From Symsagittifera roscoffensis (taxonomy: Eukaryota; Xenacoelomorpha; Acoela; Convolutidae), in the NCBI RefSeq assembly GCF_963678635.1, contig NC_087067.1, positions 60,314,594-60,378,593 of the forward strand: 64,000 nt of DNA, in the 5' to 3' direction. Positions 51,958-61,619 of this stretch are shown here, piece by piece; position 1 is the stretch's first letter; every line of letters begins with the position of its first letter. Below the pieces are notes generated by a model that saw only the letters and a list, made by a program, of their open reading frames with translations, was not told the DNA's origin and ran no database searches. The position numbers were made by a program, and so were the translations under genes.

Positions 51958-52228
51958 AGCTTTGGAGAAGGTAGAATATAACTGACTGTACTTGATTGTA
52001 CATGATAAGATAGCTACCCAAACTGTTGTTTCTTCACATGTTGTGGATAACATAATTCGAACGATTGCACATACTAGCATCAAAACTATAACAAAAAATT
52101 GGCACAAAAATAACTAAAAGAGATCTATTACATGTACGTCCAAACAATTTCCATGATTTTCGTTCATGATTTTCTTCATCAAAAACAAAATTTCCTAAAT
52201 TTACGGGTTTGTCACATTGATCGACCAT
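51958..52228 (-). pseudogene. Small Maverick membrane protein upstream of the ATPase
   Basis: It starts MVDQCDKPVNLGNFVFDEEN at 52,228 and continues with a hydrophobic span that is read in two frames (LLVIFVPIFCYSF, then CQFFVIVLMLVCAIVRIML), so a one-base shift near 52,095 breaks it. It runs up to the ATPase start. It is a recurring partner of the ATPase gene in Mavericks; role unknown. Confidence 0.55.
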
Positions 52229-52320
52229 CTTAACTCTAAAAAGAAAAAGTTGACAATGAAATTTAATTAAAGTTTGAAAATGGTAGTACATTAGGAATAA
52301 TATAATTTACAATTTGTTAA

Positions 52321-52938
52321 AAAAACATCGAGTCCATGTTCCGTATGCAAATGCTTTTCTTTCTGCGCAGTGAAGAGTTCTTGCATGACGAAATGGGTAG
52401 TTGCTACACCTCAATCATATTCCTCATCTTTGAATATCAAAAACAACTTTAGGACAAGCGTAGTCATCCAATTTAATAATCTTTGTTTCCAAAAATTCTG
52501 ACAGAATCTTACATTTTTCATAACCTTTTGCAAAAAATTCCGTTTCTGTGGCTTCTAGATTTTTCAATATTTTTTAAATTTCAGTATATTCTTTGTAACC
52601 ACTGCTAAAATTGATTCCATGAAGATGCTGTGTACACCAAAATGTTTGGGATGTTGTTTTGAATTTTTTGGGAGGAAGAAAGGAATATCCTACTGTTTGT
52701 CCATCCTTATAAACTCCTAATTCTTTCACTATATTGCTTCGATACATTCAATATCCAAAACAACTAGACTCATTCTGTCAACTATTTTCTCTGGAGTTTT
52801 TTGGTTAAAATGATCAACAATCAAACAATGCATACACTGATGAAGCAAATATTTTAACATATGAACAGAAAAATAATCCAGCCACGTTACCAAGAAAGCT
52901 TGAACTGGGGAGACTAGGTGCAACTTAACAATACCCAA
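52321..52938 (-). pseudogene. Maverick exonuclease-like protein, unit 1 copy, frameshifted
   Basis: The minus-strand reading has LVSPVQAFLVTWLDYFSVHM, then VVLDIECIE, a DxE block like that of DEDD exonucleases, then KELGVYKDGQTVGYSFLPPKKFK in a shifted frame. A one-base loss at about 52,737 (GCTTCGATA, against GCTTTCGATA in units 2 and 3) ends the frame early. Only this copy keeps the natural 3' end, including a Cys/His-containing tail near 52,330-52,380. The exonuclease assignment is an inference from one motif. Confidence 0.55.
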
Positions 52939-53222
52939 GACCTTTTTTTGTAGTAGATTTCACAGATCCAGCAGAGTCATGTGAAATTGCATTTTTATCC
53001 AAAAATTTTGGAGTTTGCAAAAAAGTAATCCATACAGGAATTTCCGTATCCAATTAGTCCTCCAAAAGGAAATTTTGTTCCATTTTTTTCAAATATATGT
53101 TCGGGTCCAAAACAAAACAGGTACAAAGAAATAAATTTTTTCTTTTTGTATTTGATGAGAAATCTTGCCTAATAATCTCAAAAATTCTTAAGAATTTCAT
53201 TCAATTTCTGTACGCTCATTTT

Positions 53223-53621
53223 CTACAGTGCATTCGTCAATAATGATACAAGCTTTTTTGAAGGTTTTACATAACCTAGTAATGAAGGAAGCATATCAAG
53301 TAGTTTATCATATTCCTCTCTTTGTAGTTGTAAAGATTGATTATTTTTCCATTGATTTCCATTTCTACTTTTTTTGGTATCAGATCGGTATCCTATGTGA
53401 ATTTTTCTTCTACCATTATGCAGAGTCCACTCAAAGTGAGATTTTTGTGAGTCTACGTCCAAATTCTGCAAGTTTGGTGAATTTTGTGATTCTATAATTG
53501 TTAGTGAAACTTTTTGGGACTTTTCTTCCAGAACAATATGAAAAAGTCCAAATTTATTGTGAAGTTTTAAGAGTAAATTTCTTGAAAAACCAATATTCCA
53601 ACTCATACTGTTCAAAACCAA
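53223..53621 (-). CDS. Unknown Maverick-linked protein (132 aa), unit 1
   Basis: An intact ORF also present in unit 2 and unit 3 at 58,063 and 63,094. The protein starts MVLNSMSWNIGFSRNLLLKL and ends KLVSLLTNAL. It has a basic middle (HNGRRKIHIGYRSDTKKSRNG) and a Gln/Glu-rich helix. I do not recognise it. Its position between other Maverick genes suggests it belongs to the element, possibly the tail of a larger broken gene, because the next ORF upstream overlaps the same region in other frames. Confidence 0.5.
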   Translation of the reverse strand: MVLNSMSWNIGFSRNLLLKLHNKFGLFHIVLEEKSQKVSLTIIESQNSPNLQNLDVDSQKSHFEWTLHNGRRKIHIGYRSDTKKSRNGNQWKNNQSLQLQREEYDKLLDMLPSLLGYVKPSKKLVSLLTNAL

Positions 53622-53757
53622 TACTAAATGAAAAATGACTTTGAGGATAAATAGTTAAATTACAAGACAAAAAAAACATAAGTAACACAAATTATTGTAC
53701 GTTACAGTTCTCAACAAACATAAAGTCTCCCAAAATTTGGGACAGTTCTTTGAATTC

Positions 53758-54437
53758 CTACGAAGTAAAGTTGACATAGGCAACTTGTTTCCTTGCTTCA
53801 TTCTCTTTTGCGGTCAATAGTCGAATCTGAATGTAGGGAGGTTTGTTAATATTGTACTTCTTGATCGTGACACAAACTTGTCTTTTAATGTAGGTTGCTA
53901 TGTCATACACCTTGTTGCAGTTGGCAAGCTCCTGATCCATAGTTGACTCTTTGACTGAAGTGACGTCCAAAATAGGAACTAGTCCAAGGTTTTCAGCATC
54001 GTGAATATCAGTATTTCTAATTGATGAGATTGCGACTCCTTCTTTTTTGCCAAGATAGACTTGCTGTCTTTTTTCGAGTTGTCCCAACTCGCTTTTCTTG
54101 AATATTTGAAAGCAGGGCTCAAAATAAATTTTCCCTTTGTAGGATTTTTGGAACCAAGCAAATCTCCCAATTCTTGTTTGATTTTTTGAGAATTCAATGT
54201 AATTGGGACTTGTGTCTTTTCTTGTACATTTTTGAAGAACAGACTGATCAGATCAAGAGAAATGAGAGAAATGATTTTGAGATTAAATGAAATTGGAAGT
54301 AAACAATATGAGTCATTCACTGAACCATAAAAGGAAATAGAACTATAATTGGATTTTTTGAGGGAAATTTCCAAATACCCACAATTCTTACTGTTCTTTG
54401 GAAAATTGTAAGTTCCACATACTTCTGATTGGTTCAT
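53758..54437 (-). pseudogene. Unknown Maverick-linked protein, two frames, unit 1
   Basis: Two overlapping minus-strand stretches, 53,979-54,437 (152 aa) and 53,758-54,087 (109 aa), are probably one gene with a frame change near 54,080. The first has FKNVQEKTQVPITL and a Lys/Ser-rich end. The second has SIRNTDIHDAENLGLVPILD, DQELANCNKVYDIATYIKRQ and IQIRLLTAKENEARKQVAYV. The second part appears unchanged except for single residues in units 2 and 3. In unit 1 the N-terminus is replaced because of the 192-bp loss. Function unknown. Confidence 0.5.
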
Positions 54438-54597
54438 CTTTCGATCAAATTTTACAAAGATTGGGTAATTTTCATTTCACATACCAAATTATCGATTGTC
54501 TTTACACTCTGTACAAATACAGATTTTATTCGAATGTTATTTTATCAACTGGCGAAGTTTTCAATCAACTTGACCGCGCTGTTCATCACAATTTGAA

Positions 54598-54963
54598 ATG
54601 GAAAAGAGCAGAAAAAATGCCAAGTGTTGCAAAGAAAAGACTGTTAAGCAAAAGTTGAAACGTCACTATTTATGTTCTAACCAGAATTTTGCTTCCACAC
54701 AAACTATTGGTTCAGCTTTTCTAGAAAGAGTTCGTCAAGAACAAAACTCAAAATATGAACATGATTTGTTTAAAATAAGTGACTGTTTTATTGATGGTTA
54801 TGGATTTGTAAATAGTGATCATGTCAATTTTTCAAAAAAAAAACTTTTGATAATCCATCTATTTTCTCTCATATGTTTACGAAATTACCAAAAATTACCA
54901 AAAAAGAGTCACCGTTGTCAAAAGACTTGGAAAAAGTTTTTCAAACATGTAAGAAAGATGTAA
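54598..54963 (+). CDS. Small basic ORF (121 aa), unit 1
   Basis: A plus-strand ORF starting MEKSRKNAKCCKEKTVKQKL and ending KKFFKHVRKM, divergent from the minus-strand genes. It is very Lys-rich with several Cys and His. It is present in unit 2 (59,630-59,995) with one changed residue. It may be a real small basic protein or chance. No motif is recognised. Confidence 0.3.
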   Translation: MEKSRKNAKCCKEKTVKQKLKRHYLCSNQNFASTQTIGSAFLERVRQEQNSKYEHDLFKISDCFIDGYGFVNSDHVNFSKKKLLIIHLFSLICLRNYQKLPKKSHRCQKTWKKFFKHVRKM

Positions 54964-55007
54964 TATTTCTTTTGGTTTTCAAGAAAGCGCAAAAAACGTT
55001 TTAATTT

Positions 55008-55395
55008 TTTAAAACAAGTTTTAGAAAAGTGTTTCAATTTTTTGACAAAATGCGAAAAGTGTTTCAACTTTTTTGAGAAGATGCGAATAGTGTTTCACTT
55101 TTTTAAACAAGATGCGAAAAGTGTTTCACTTTTTTTCCTACAATTGTGAAAACTGTTTCACTTTTTTCGACAAAATGCGAAAGAAGTTTTACTTTTTTCG
55201 ATAAAATGCGAATATTGTTTCAAAAAATCCGAAAAGTGTTTTAATTTTTCGATAAAATGCAAAGTGTTTCAATTTTTTCGACAAAATGCAAAAGTGTTTC
55301 ACTTTTTTCGACAAAATGCAAAAAGTGTTTTACTTTTTTTCGACGAAATGCGAAAAGTGTTTCAATTTTTCTACAAAATGCTAAAAGTGTGTACA
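55008..55395. repeat. Minisatellite, about 30-37-bp unit (GAAAAGTGTTTCA...), unit 1
   Basis: About eleven copies built on AAAATGCGAAAAGTGTTTCA followed by a T-rich tract and CGACA. Unit lengths vary. Copies in unit 2 at 60,039-60,420 differ by small indels. The plus-strand reading is Phe/Cys/Lys-rich and not a convincing protein. Confidence 0.9.
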
Positions 55396-55645
55396 AGATG
55401 CAATATCGATTAGGTAACGTTTTACTTGTGTACAGTTTTTCTAGTGTTTTTCCGAATATGTGTGCAAAAATTAATCAAATTTCTTAACATGTGTGCGAGT
55501 TCGGAGCACTTAACTAAGTTCTAATTGTTTTTCAATGGTTTACCCTGATCCTCTCATCTATTCTCATAATTAAAATGAAATTGAAGAAATTAAATACAGA
55601 AAACGAAGTCAAAACCAAACAACCTTTACTTACAAAAACATTTAA

Positions 55646-56096
55646 TCAAAGAGCTGGACGAGGCTCCATTGTTTGTGGTTGTTGTGGAGGAGTGTTTTGA
55701 GGCGTCATTATTTCTGAGAAACCCTCATCTTCATCTATTGTGATGGGGTTTTCGACTGATCCTTCCTCCTCCCAAGGAAAGAGGAAGTCGTCGACTGGTT
55801 GAGCCACGAATCTTGAGTCCGGAATCTTAGGATAGTTCATTCCCACATGATCAGAAACTTCCTCCATCATTTGCATTGTTCCAAGTTGGTTCTCTGTGAT
55901 GGGAACTTGCATCATTTGATGTTCGTTGAAATCCCTTCGCATCACTTCGACCATGTGCTAGAATTGGATTGGCATATCCATTCGTGCCAGAAAAACTCGA
56001 GACTGTTTCTCGCACTTGAATTTGTACTAGATCAGGCGAAAATTCTACAGAGTACATGAGGTTGCTGTTTTGCACTGAGAAGATCATTTTGAGCAA
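55646..56096 (-). pseudogene. Unknown acidic Maverick-linked protein, frameshifted, unit 1
   Basis: The N-terminal part is in 55,851-56,096 (MIFSVQNSNLMYSVEFSPDL, with VQIQVRE), and the C-terminal part is in 55,646-55,954 (MVEVMRRDFNEHQ, then WEEEGSVENPITIDEDEGF and a Pro/Gln-rich end). The two are in different frames, joined near 55,970-56,030. In unit 2 the C-terminal frame is open further upstream (60,677-61,012). No function recognised. Confidence 0.4.
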
Positions 56097-56245
56097 TAAA
56101 CTGAGTTAAAGAGTAGAAACAAGAAAGAGTTGAGAGAAGGGTAGCTGACGGAGGATAAGTTGAAATTAAGGTACTTAGAGCTGAGAGAGGAGGTAGTTGA
56201 CGGTAGTTAATTTGAAAATAAAATGATGTTGTAATCAATTAAAAT

Positions 56246-56524
56246 TTACTGATTTTTGAATAGATAGTCAAGTTTTTTAATTTTTATGTAAATTTGGGAG
56301 AATAACTCAAAGTTGACGAATTTTTCAAAGCTATCCTCTGGAAATCTGATTCCAAATCGAATCAAGCAGGATTTTGAACTCTGAAAATCCTTAAAGAAAT
56401 GAAGGAATAAAGAACTTAGCTGGGAAGTTTTTACAAATTTGGGTATTAGGTAGGGGATAGAAAGAGCTTTTGATATCTTATCGTACGACTTTTTGATTAA
56501 TTTCAAATTATCGAGAATAAACAA
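56246..56524 (-). CDS. Unknown ORF (92 aa), unit 1
   Basis: Lys/Phe/Leu-rich ORF starting MFILDNLKLIKKSYDKISKA. Repeated at 61,277-61,555 with one substitution. It may be the end of the gene whose earlier part is at 56,589-56,931. Not recognised. Confidence 0.25.
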   Translation of the reverse strand: MFILDNLKLIKKSYDKISKALSIPYLIPKFVKTSQLSSLFLHFFKDFQSSKSCLIRFGIRFPEDSFEKFVNFELFSQIYIKIKKLDYLFKNQ

Positions 56525-56588
56525 AATTTCTTTCCTTGTGAGGTGTAATTCAGCCGTAAGTTTAAAACTTTGATACGCAATATGTGGA

Positions 56589-56931
56589 TCAAAAGTAAAC
56601 CCTTTGATTGAGTAAGTTTCTCTGAAGAGACCTTAACTTACGTCGGCTAACTCTGTTTTGCACAAAAAAGACGTCCAAAAAATTATGAAAAAAGTAAGAG
56701 TCAACATCTATTTCATCAATAAGAAAATCAATTGGAATTTTTTCCTTTTTCTTGTAAAGTAACTCGAGGAAGCTCAAATGTTTTTTGATAGACATTTTTC
56801 AAATATTGATTAAGGTTTTTCAAAAATAATAAACAGTTCACTTTTAGAAAATGCTGGATTCTGATTGGTTGATTTCCAACAAACAGTGTTACTAAAAGAA
56901 TACTCAATTCTGATTGGTTCATTTTCCCCAA
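56589..56931 (-). pseudogene. Unknown ORF in two frames, unit 1
   Basis: 56,728-56,931 starts MGKMNQSELSILLVTLFVGN, and 56,589-56,795 contains FLELLYKKKEKIPIDFLIDE and EIDVDSYFF. They overlap in different frames. The same layout is at 61,620-61,962. It is divergent from the zinc-finger ORF at 57,157, with the AT-rich interval between them likely holding promoters for both. Not recognised. Confidence 0.3.
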
Positions 56932-57156
56932 GGAACAGTAAATAAAAATTATTTCATTCTGATTTTCTTTACGTTAAAAGCAAACGCTCTATACTTTGTA
57001 TAACTACTTGAAATAAATTTCAAATATTTTTAACAATTCAAAGTAAGTATGAAAAATTTCCTAATTTTTTTTTGTGATATTTCAAATCTCCCACTTCGAT
57101 ATGTACCAAGTTCCAAGCCCTTTATATTGAGACTTAAAAATTCTCCCATTTTTTAG

Positions 57157-57291
57157 ATGGCATCGCTGAATAGACTTGAGAAAGTGAAATGCGAGGATTG
57201 TGGTCAAGAGTACAGGAGGGCCGATGACGAAATGGGTAGTTGCTACACCTCAATCATATTCCTCATCTTTGAATATCAAAAACAACTTTAG
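57157..57291 (+). CDS. Chimeric zinc-finger ORF (44 aa) at the unit 1/2 junction
   Basis: It begins directly after CCATTTTTTAG with ATG and reads MASLNRLEKVKCEDCGQEYR, the start of a C2H2 zinc-finger protein that recurs in nematode Mavericks. After the first cysteine pair the tandem junction at 57,224 replaces the rest with sequence antisense to the exonuclease-like gene, and the frame stops 22 codons later. The acceptor-like TTTTTTAG immediately before ATG resembles a trans-splicing or 3' splice site. Confidence 0.6.
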   Translation: MASLNRLEKVKCEDCGQEYRRADDEMGSCYTSIIFLIFEYQKQL

Positions 57292-57412
57292 GACAAGCGT
57301 AGTCATCCAATTTAATAATCTTTGTTTCCAAAAATTCTGACAGAATCTTACATTTTTCATAACCTTTTGCAAAAAATTCCGTTTCTGTGGCTTCTAGATT
57401 TTTCAATATTTT

Positions 57413-57778
57413 TTAAATTTCAGTATATTCTTTGTAACCACTGCTAAAATTGATTCCATGAAGATGATGTGTACACCAAAATGTTTGGGATGTTGTTTTG
57501 AATTTTTTGGGAGGAAGAAAGGAATATCCTACTGTTTGTCCATCCTTATAAACTCCTAATTCTTTCACTATATTGCTTTCGATACATTCAATATCCAAAA
57601 CAACTAGACTCATTCTGTCAACTATTTTCTCTGGAGTTTTTTGGTTAAAATGATCAACAATCAAACAATGCATACACTGATGAAGCAAATATTTTAACAT
57701 ATGAACAGAAAAATAATCCAGCCACGTTACCAAGAAAGCTTGAACTGGGGAGACTAGGTGCAACTTAACAATACCCAA
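57413..57778 (-). pseudogene. Maverick exonuclease-like protein, unit 2 copy, truncated
   Basis: The frame is open from LHLVSPVQAFLVTWLDYFSV through VVLDIECIESNIVKELG to FWCTHHLHGINFSSGYKEYT, then stops after TEI. It lacks the one-base loss seen in unit 1. The gene's real 3' end is missing because the unit junction lies at 57,224. The DIE motif suggests a DEDD-type 3'-5' exonuclease fold, unproven. Confidence 0.55.
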
Positions 57779-58062
57779 GACCTTTTTTTGTAGTAGATTT
57801 CACAGATCCAGCAGAGTCATGTGAAATTGCATTTTTATCCAAAAAATTTGGAGTTTGCAAAAAAGTAATCCATACAGGAATTTCCGTATCCAATTAGTCC
57901 TCCAAAAGGAAATTTTGTTCCATTTTTTTTAAATATATGTTCGGGTCCAAAACAAAACAGGTACAAAGAAATAATTTTTTTCTTTTTGTATTTGATGAGA
58001 AATCTTGCCTAATAATCTCAAAAATTCTTAAGAATTTCATTCAATTTCTGTACGCTCATTTT

Positions 58063-58461
58063 CTACAGTGCATTCGTCAATAATGATACAAGCTTTTTTG
58101 AAGGTTTTACATAACCTAGTAATGAAGGAAGCATATCAAGTAGTTTATCATATTCCTCTCTTTGTAGTTGTAAAGATTGATTATTTTTCCATTGATTTCC
58201 ATTTCTACTTTTTTTGGTATCAGATCGGTATCCTATGTGAATTTTTCTTCTACCATTATGCAGAGTCCACTCAAAGTGAGATTTTTGTGAGTCTACGTCC
58301 AAATTCTGCAAGTTTGGTGAATTTTGTGATTCTATAATTGTTAGTGAAACTTTTTGGGACTTTTCTTCCAGAACAATATGAAAAAGTCCAAATTTATTGT
58401 GAAGTTTTAAGAGTAAATTTCTTGAAAAACCAATATTCCAACTCATACTGTTCAAAACCAA
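58063..58461 (-). CDS. Unknown Maverick-linked protein (132 aa), unit 2
   Basis: Same protein as 53,223-53,621 without residue changes that I can see. Its openness in all units reflects recent duplication rather than proof of function. Confidence 0.5.
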   Translation of the reverse strand: MVLNSMSWNIGFSRNLLLKLHNKFGLFHIVLEEKSQKVSLTIIESQNSPNLQNLDVDSQKSHFEWTLHNGRRKIHIGYRSDTKKSRNGNQWKNNQSLQLQREEYDKLLDMLPSLLGYVKPSKKLVSLLTNAL

Positions 58462-58597
58462 TACTAAATGAAAAATGACTTTGAGGATAAATAGTTAAAT
58501 TACAAGACAAAAAAAACATAAGTAACACAAATTATTGTACGTTACAGTTCTCAACAAACATAAAGTCTCCCAAAATTTGGGACAGTTCTTTGAATTC

Positions 58598-59268
58598 CTA
58601 CGAAGTAAAGTTGACATAGGCAACTTGTTTCCTTGCTTCATTCTCTTTTGCGGTGAATAGTCGAATCTGAATGTAGGGAGGTTTGTTAATATTGTACTTC
58701 TTGATCGTGACACAAACTTGTCTTTTAATGTAGGTTGCTATGTCATACACCTTGTTGCAGTTGGTAAGCTCCTGATCCATAGTTGACTCTTTGACTGAAG
58801 TGACGTCCAAAATAGGAACTAGTCCAAGGTTTTCAGCATCGTGAATATCAGTATTTCTAATTGATGAGATTGCGACTCCTTCTTTTTTGCCAAGATAGAC
58901 TTGCTGTCTTTTTTCAAGTTGTCCCAACTCGCTTTTCTTGAATATTTGAAAGCAGGGCTCAAAATAAATTTTCCCTTTGTAGGATTTTTGGAACCAAGCA
59001 AATCTCCCAATTCTTGTTTGATTTTTTGAGATTTCAATGTAATTGGGACTTGTGTCTTTTCTTGTACATTTTTGAAGAACAGACTGATCAGATCAAGAGA
59101 AATGAGAGAAATGATTTTGAGATTAAATGAAATTGGAAGTAAACAATATGAGTCATTCACTGAACCATAAAAGGAAATAGAACTATAATTGGAATTTTTG
59201 AGGGAAATTTCCAAATATGGAATCGTGTAGGTGTTAGTTTTCCTAATTAAATCCACAATTCTCAGCAA
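58598..59268 (-). pseudogene. Unknown Maverick-linked protein, two frames, unit 2
   Basis: Counterpart of 53,758-54,437. The N-terminus here starts MLRIVDLIRKTNTYTIPYLE, carried by the segment missing from unit 1, so this is closer to the original gene. The frame change near 58,910 is shared. Confidence 0.5.
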
Positions 59269-59409
59269 AAATCATTGTTCCAGATGGCTGCAGCTATGTG
59301 TCAAGCTCTTCCCAGCTTTTATTCAGAGTATTTAAAAAATCGCAATTTATTTCCGTTTCCAGTGATTTTTACGAAAAATATATAGTAACCAATAATTTTT
59401 GTGTCTCTA
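59217..59409. other. Segment of about 192 bp present in unit 2, absent from unit 1
   Basis: In unit 1 the flanks are joined near 54,378 with a TA microhomology. The segment contains the N-terminal codons of the minus-strand unknown gene and a plus-strand ATG (59,284, MAAAMCQALPSFYSEYLK) after TTGTTCCAG, which may be the start of a divergent gene. Confidence 0.85.
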
Positions 59410-59629
59410 CCCACAATTCTTACTGTTCTTTGGAAAATTGTAAGTTCCACATACTTCTGATTGGTTCATCTTTCGATCAAATTTTACAAAGATTGGGTAA
59501 TTTTCATTTCACATACCAAATTATCGATTGTCTTTACACTCTGTACAAATACAGATTTTATTCGAATGTTATTTTATCAACTGGCGAAGTTTTCAATCAA
59601 CTTGACCGCGCTGTTCATCACAATTTGAA

Positions 59630-59995
59630 ATGGAAAAGAGCAGAAAAAATGCCAAGTGTTGCAAAGAAAAGACTGTTAAGCAAAAGTTGAAACGTCACTA
59701 TTTATGTTCTAACCAGAATTTAGCTTCCACACAAACTATTGGTTCAGCTTTTCTAGAAAGAGTTCGACAAGAACAAAACTCAAAATATGAACATGATTTG
59801 TTTAAAATAAGTGACTGTTTTATTGATGGTTATGGATTTGTAAATAGTGATCATGTCAATTTTTCAAAAAAAAAACTTTTGATAATCCATCTATTTTCTC
59901 TCATATGTTTACGAAATTACCAAAAATTACCAAAAAAGAGTCACCGTTGTCAAAAGACTTGGAAAAAGTTTTTCAAACATGTAAGAAAGATGTAA
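59630..59995 (+). CDS. Small basic ORF (121 aa), unit 2
   Basis: Copy of 54,598-54,963 with one residue change (Phe to Leu). An overlapping plus-strand stretch, 59,298-59,690, is open in another frame. I cannot tell which, if either, is used. Confidence 0.3.
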   Translation: MEKSRKNAKCCKEKTVKQKLKRHYLCSNQNLASTQTIGSAFLERVRQEQNSKYEHDLFKISDCFIDGYGFVNSDHVNFSKKKLLIIHLFSLICLRNYQKLPKKSHRCQKTWKKFFKHVRKM

Positions 59996-60038
59996 TATTT
60001 CTTTTGGTTTTCAAGAAAGCGCAAAAAACGTTTTAATT

Positions 60039-60420
60039 TTTTAAAACAAGTTTTAGAAAAGTGTTTCAATTTTTTGACAAAATGCGAAAAGTGTTTCAAC
60101 TTTTTTGAGAAGATGCGAATAGTGTTTCACTTTTTTAAACAAGATGCGAAAAGTGTTTCACTTTTTTTCCTACAATTGTGAAAACTTTCACTTTTTTCGA
60201 CAAAATGCTAAAGAAGTTTTACTTTTTTCGATAAAATGCGAATATTGTTTCACAAAATCCGAAAAGTGTTTTAATTTTTCGATAAAATGCAAAGTGTTTC
60301 AATTTTTTCGACAAAATGCAAAAAGTGTTTCACTTTTTTCGACAAAATGCAAAAAGTGTTTTACTTTTTTTCGACGAAATGCGAAAAGTGTTTCAATTTT
60401 TCTACAAAATGCTAAAAGTG
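60039..60420. repeat. Minisatellite, unit 2 copy
   Basis: Counterpart of 55,008-55,395 with a two-base loss near 60,187 and a one-base gain near 60,320. The changed phase opens a longer plus-strand frame (60,144-60,518) that I regard as non-coding. Confidence 0.9.
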
Positions 60421-60676
60421 TGTACAAGATGCAATATCGATTAGGTAACGTTTTACTTGTGTACAGTTTTTCTAGTGTTTTTCCGAATATGTGTGCAAAA
60501 ATTAATCAAATTTCTTAACATGTGTGCGAGTTCGGAGCACTTAACTAAGTTCTAATTGTTTTTCAATGGTTTACCCTGATCCTCTCATCTATTCTCATAA
60601 TTAAAATGAAATTGAAGAAATTAAATACAGAAAACGAAGTCAAAACCAAACAACCTTTACTTACAAAAACATTTAA

Positions 60677-61127
60677 TCAAAGAGCTGGACGAGGCTCCAT
60701 TGTTTGTGGTTGTTGTGGAGGAGTGTTTTGAGGCGTCATTATTTCTGAGAAACCCTCATCTTCATCTATTGTGATGGGGTTTTCGACTGATCCTTCCTCC
60801 TCCCAAGGAAAGAGGAAGTCGTCGACTGGTTGAGCCACAAATCTTGAGTCCGGAATCTTAGGATAGTTCATTCCCACATGATCAGAAACTTCCTCCATCA
60901 TTTGCATTGTTCCAAGTTGGTTCTCTGTGATGGGAACTTGCATCATTTGATGTTCGTTGAAATCCCTTCGCATCACTTCGACCATGTGCCAGACTTGGAT
61001 TGGCATATCCATTCGTGCCAGAAAAACTCGAGACTGTTTCTCGCACTTGAATTTGTACTAGATCAGGCGAAAATTCTACAGAGTACATGAGGTTGCTGTT
61101 TTGCACTGAGAAGATCATTTTGAGCAA
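60677..61127 (-). pseudogene. Unknown acidic Maverick-linked protein, frameshifted, unit 2
   Basis: Counterpart of 55,646-56,096. The C-terminal frame is open from MDMPIQVWHMVEVMRRDFNE. The N-terminal frame is in 60,882-61,127. The gene is still split by a shift near 61,050. Confidence 0.4.
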
Positions 61128-61276
61128 TAAACTGAGTTAAAGAGTAGAAACAAGAAAGAGTTGAGAGAAGGGTAGCTGACGGAGGATAAGTTGAAATTAA
61201 GGTACTTAGAGCTGAGAGAGGAGGTAGTTGACGGTAGTTAATTTGAAAATAAAATGATGTTGTAATCAATTAAAAA

Positions 61277-61555
61277 TTACTGATTTTTGAATAGATAGTC
61301 AAGTTTTTTAATTTTTATGTAAATTTGGGAGAATAACTCAAAGTTGACGAATTTTTCAAAGCTATCCTCTGGAAATCTGATTCCAAATCGAATCAAGCAG
61401 GATTTTGAACTCTGAAAATCCTTAAAGAAATGAAGGAATAAAGAACTTAGCTGGGAAGTTTTTACAAATTTGGGTATTAGGTAGGGGATAGAAAGAGTTT
61501 TTGATATCTTATCGTACGACTTTTTGATTAATTTCAAATTATCGAGAATAAACAA
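61277..61555 (-). CDS. Unknown ORF (92 aa), unit 2
   Basis: Counterpart of 56,246-56,524 with one substitution (Ala to Thr). Not recognised. Confidence 0.25.
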   Translation of the reverse strand: MFILDNLKLIKKSYDKISKTLSIPYLIPKFVKTSQLSSLFLHFFKDFQSSKSCLIRFGIRFPEDSFEKFVNFELFSQIYIKIKKLDYLFKNQ

Positions 61556-61619
61556 AATTTCTTTCCTTGTGAGGTGTAATTCAGCCGTAAGTTTAAAACT
61601 TTGATACGCAATATGTGGA

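Larger units (their letters stand above)
46560..57223 (-). mobile_element. Decayed Maverick/Polinton virus-like DNA transposon
   Basis: A run of minus-strand genes typical of Mavericks: exonuclease-like protein, membrane protein, packaging ATPase, conserved protein, integrase, penton-like protein, core-like protein, major capsid, membrane protein and protease. Mavericks are double-stranded DNA elements related to viruses that copy with a protein-primed polymerase. I do not find that polymerase or either terminal inverted repeat in the window. Almost every gene is broken. The right-hand boundary is obscured by tandem amplification from 52,385 onward. Confidence 0.85.
52385..57223. repeat. Tandem unit 1 (4,839 bp)
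   Basis: The first of three direct, near-identical units; the next begin at 57,224 and 62,255. The unit runs from inside the exonuclease-like gene to inside a divergent zinc-finger ORF. It differs from unit 2 mainly by lacking about 192 bp (present at 59,217-59,409 in unit 2) and by scattered substitutions. Confidence 0.95.

Noticed and set aside
52321-54437. Maverick protein-primed DNA polymerase B
   Set aside because: A DIE block alone is present; I see no palm motifs such as SLYPS or DTD, so the gene is called exonuclease-like only.
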